Shown here: positions 63,162 to 64,000 of the stretch, one piece after another
Numbering within the stretch: position 1 is the stretch's first letter
Layout: every line of letters starts with the position of its first letter
DNA from: MH13 sp040219355
GTDB taxonomy: Bacteria; Pseudomonadota; Alphaproteobacteria; Rhizobiales; MH13
Direction: 5' to 3'
Length of the DNA: 64,000 bases
Assembly: GCA_040219355.1 (NCBI GenBank)
Contig: JAVJSN010000004.1
Coordinates: forward strand, 34,813-98,812
Position numbers and translations under genes: made by a program
The notes under the pieces: generated by a model
The model's input: only the letters and a program-made list of their open reading frames with translations
What the model was told of the DNA's origin: nothing
The model's database searches: none

Positions 63162-63209
63162 GGACGACCACTTGGACGACCACTTGGACGACCACTTGGC
63201 CGATCACCC
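63162..63209 (+). repeat. 12-bp tandem repeat upstream of flagellin
   Basis: Three perfect copies of GGACGACCACTT (63162-63173, 63174-63185, 63186-63197) and one decayed copy follow each other in the non-coding gap between the FlaG-like gene and flagellin. The rest of this 386-bp gap holds a lone TTAA-N7-TGAC half-matching CtrA pattern, the leader hairpin at 63443 and nothing else I can name. Confidence 0.9.
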
Positions 63210-63442
63210 CCACCCCATCTGCGACCATGCCTTTCGTGCCCTTTCGGTTCGCTGGTGGGTGATCCAAAATCTGATCAATCTACACTCGTCGGTTCTGGCC
63301 TCAGGGTTAAGCAAGTGTGACCCAACGGTGCGCTGTTAACAGAGCAGCAAGCATAGCAGAGAAACTCAGCTAAATATCTAAAATCATTCAAAATTTACCA
63401 TTCCACTTAAGCCGGTCTTAGCTGGCTGAGGCCATGGTTCCA

Positions 63443-63467
63443 ACGCGTCTCAGGAAGAGGCGTTTTT
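63443..63467 (+). promoter_or_regulatory. Stem-loop with T-run in the flagellin leader
   Basis: ACGCGTCT (63443-63450) pairs with AGAGGCGT (63456-63463) with one mismatch, 5-nt loop, then TTTTT. It ends 20 nt before the flagellin ATG. It looks like a weak terminator or attenuator, or a binding site for the flagellin mRNA regulator FlbT, which acts on a flagellin leader in Caulobacter. Confidence 0.5.
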
Positions 63468-63487
63468 GATCCTAGAAAGGTATGACT

Positions 63488-64000
63488 ATGTCTGATGTTA
63501 CTCTCTCAAGTGCAGTGCGCAACAACCTCCTCTCGTTGCAGAGCACTGCCGACCTGATGTCGAAGACGCAAGAGCGTCTGGCCACCGGCCTCAAGGTCAA
63601 CTCTGCTTTGGACAACCCAACCAACTTCTTTAATGCGTCCGCACTCAACAGCCGTGCGAATGATCTCGGTCGTCTTCTGGATGGTGTGTCAAACGCCACA
63701 CAGACACTGGAAGCGGCTGATAACGGTATTGAAGCCATCACCAAATTGGTCGAGTCTGCTCAAGCGACCGCACGTCAAGCTCAGCAGACATCCGCTACGG
63801 TTGAAACCACAACGGGAGCGACGGCGGGTACGACTGAAGCCGGTGCTTTCTCAGCTGTGAACCTTGGTGCGGGCTCGCCAGCCTCCGCTGGTGAAGTTTC
63901 CTTCTCCTTCGGCTCTGCAACCGGCGCCTTTGATGGCGTTGATGATGCGATTACCTTCGACATCACAGTTGATGGCGGTGGTACGCAGAACATCACAATC
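63488..64000 (+). CDS. Flagellin, N-terminal part
   Basis: The first 171 residues of a flagellin; the gene runs off the window. The D0/D1 N-terminal domain is clear: LSSAVRNNLLSLQSTADLM, TQERLATGLKVNSALDNPTNFF and ANDLGRLLDGVSNATQTLEAADNGI (cited by NATQTLEAADNGI), typical of alphaproteobacterial flagellins. After residue ~100 a Thr/Ala/Gly-rich variable domain begins. Start choice: AAAGG at 63476-63480 is 7 nt from the ATG at 63488 but only 1 nt from the ATG at 63482, so MSDVTLSS is the start. Confidence 0.96.
   Translation, partial: MSDVTLSSAVRNNLLSLQSTADLMSKTQERLATGLKVNSALDNPTNFFNASALNSRANDLGRLLDGVSNATQTLEAADNGIEAITKLVESAQATARQAQQTSATVETTTGATAGTTEAGAFSAVNLGAGSPASAGEVSFSFGSATGAFDGVDDAITFDITVDGGGTQNITI

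Noticed and set aside
63028..63267. 79-codon minus-strand frame across the 12-bp tandem repeat
   Set aside because: The repeated VVVQ-like translation simply reflects the DNA repeat; there is no ribosome site and it overlaps the FlaG-like gene end.

Overview
This 64 kb window is chromosomal DNA of an alphaproteobacterium, most likely of the order Hyphomicrobiales (Rhizobiales) or a close relative. The signs are the purC-purS-purQ-purL-bolA-grxD-rpsD and icd-alaS-recA-cckA gene orders, the F1 ATPase inhibitor zeta (DUF1476), MotE and DUF6468 flagellar proteins, FliX, a DksA that has lost most of its zinc ligands, a GTTC-N7-GTTC type LexA box at recA, and CtrA-type boxes at flagellar promoters. 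Coding density is high and uniform. I saw no insertion sequence, prophage, CRISPR array or rRNA, so this looks like stable core chromosome and not an island. The genus cannot be told from the sequence.

Region 1 (1-5.4 kb): the end of a citrate synthase family gene, tRNA-Leu(UAA), gpt, a MoaB/CinA-N protein, sfsA, an FkbM methyltransferase, map and radC. Region 2 (5.5-9.7 kb): a four-gene set of ATP-grasp, alpha-E, transglutaminase-fold protein and the proteasome-like peptidase Anbu. The transglutaminase-fold member appears to have lost its catalytic Cys and His. Region 3 (9.7-13.7 kb): a blue-light block with an Fe-S photolyase, a divergent photolyase/cryptochrome, a 59-residue DUF2256 protein and a BLUF photoreceptor. 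Region 4 (13.9-20.8 kb): ccdA, a periplasmic binding protein, a P1-family self-cleaving peptidase, a BASS-like transporter, then rpe, purB and a small hydrolase. Between the transporter and rpe lies a 265-nt segment closed by a perfect 14-bp inverted repeat and containing two nested hairpins, a candidate structured RNA.

Region 5 (21-33 kb): HpaI-type aldolase, ATPase inhibitor zeta, the purine cluster purC-purS-purQ-(lipoprotein)-purL, bolA-grxD, DUF2461, GNAT, SDR, EamA exporter, rpsD, a GYF_2-DUF805 membrane protein and a TrmJ-like SPOUT methyltransferase. Region 6 (33-42.5 kb): icd, an AraC/GyrI-like regulator, alaS, recA with a LexA box, and the cell-cycle kinase cckA.

Region 7 (42.7 kb to the end) is a flagellar cluster: flhB-fliR-fliQ-fliE-flgC-flgB on the minus strand; a fliO-like gene and fliP on plus; a 1210-residue TPR protein, motE, a DUF6468 gene, fliM and fliL on minus; flgF-flgG-flgA-flgH on plus; dksA and fliX on minus; flgI, flgJ-like and flgN-like genes, a FlaG-like gene and the start of flagellin on plus. 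The three divergent promoter regions hold CtrA-like boxes (two perfect TTAA-N7-TTAA, one with a single mismatch), and two plus-strand operons have sigma-54-like promoters. This matches a Caulobacter-type hierarchy in which CckA feeds CtrA for early genes and sigma-54 drives later ones. The FlaG-like gene has a start site masked by an 11-bp perfect hairpin, and flagellin has a hairpin in its leader, suggesting control of translation late in the hierarchy.
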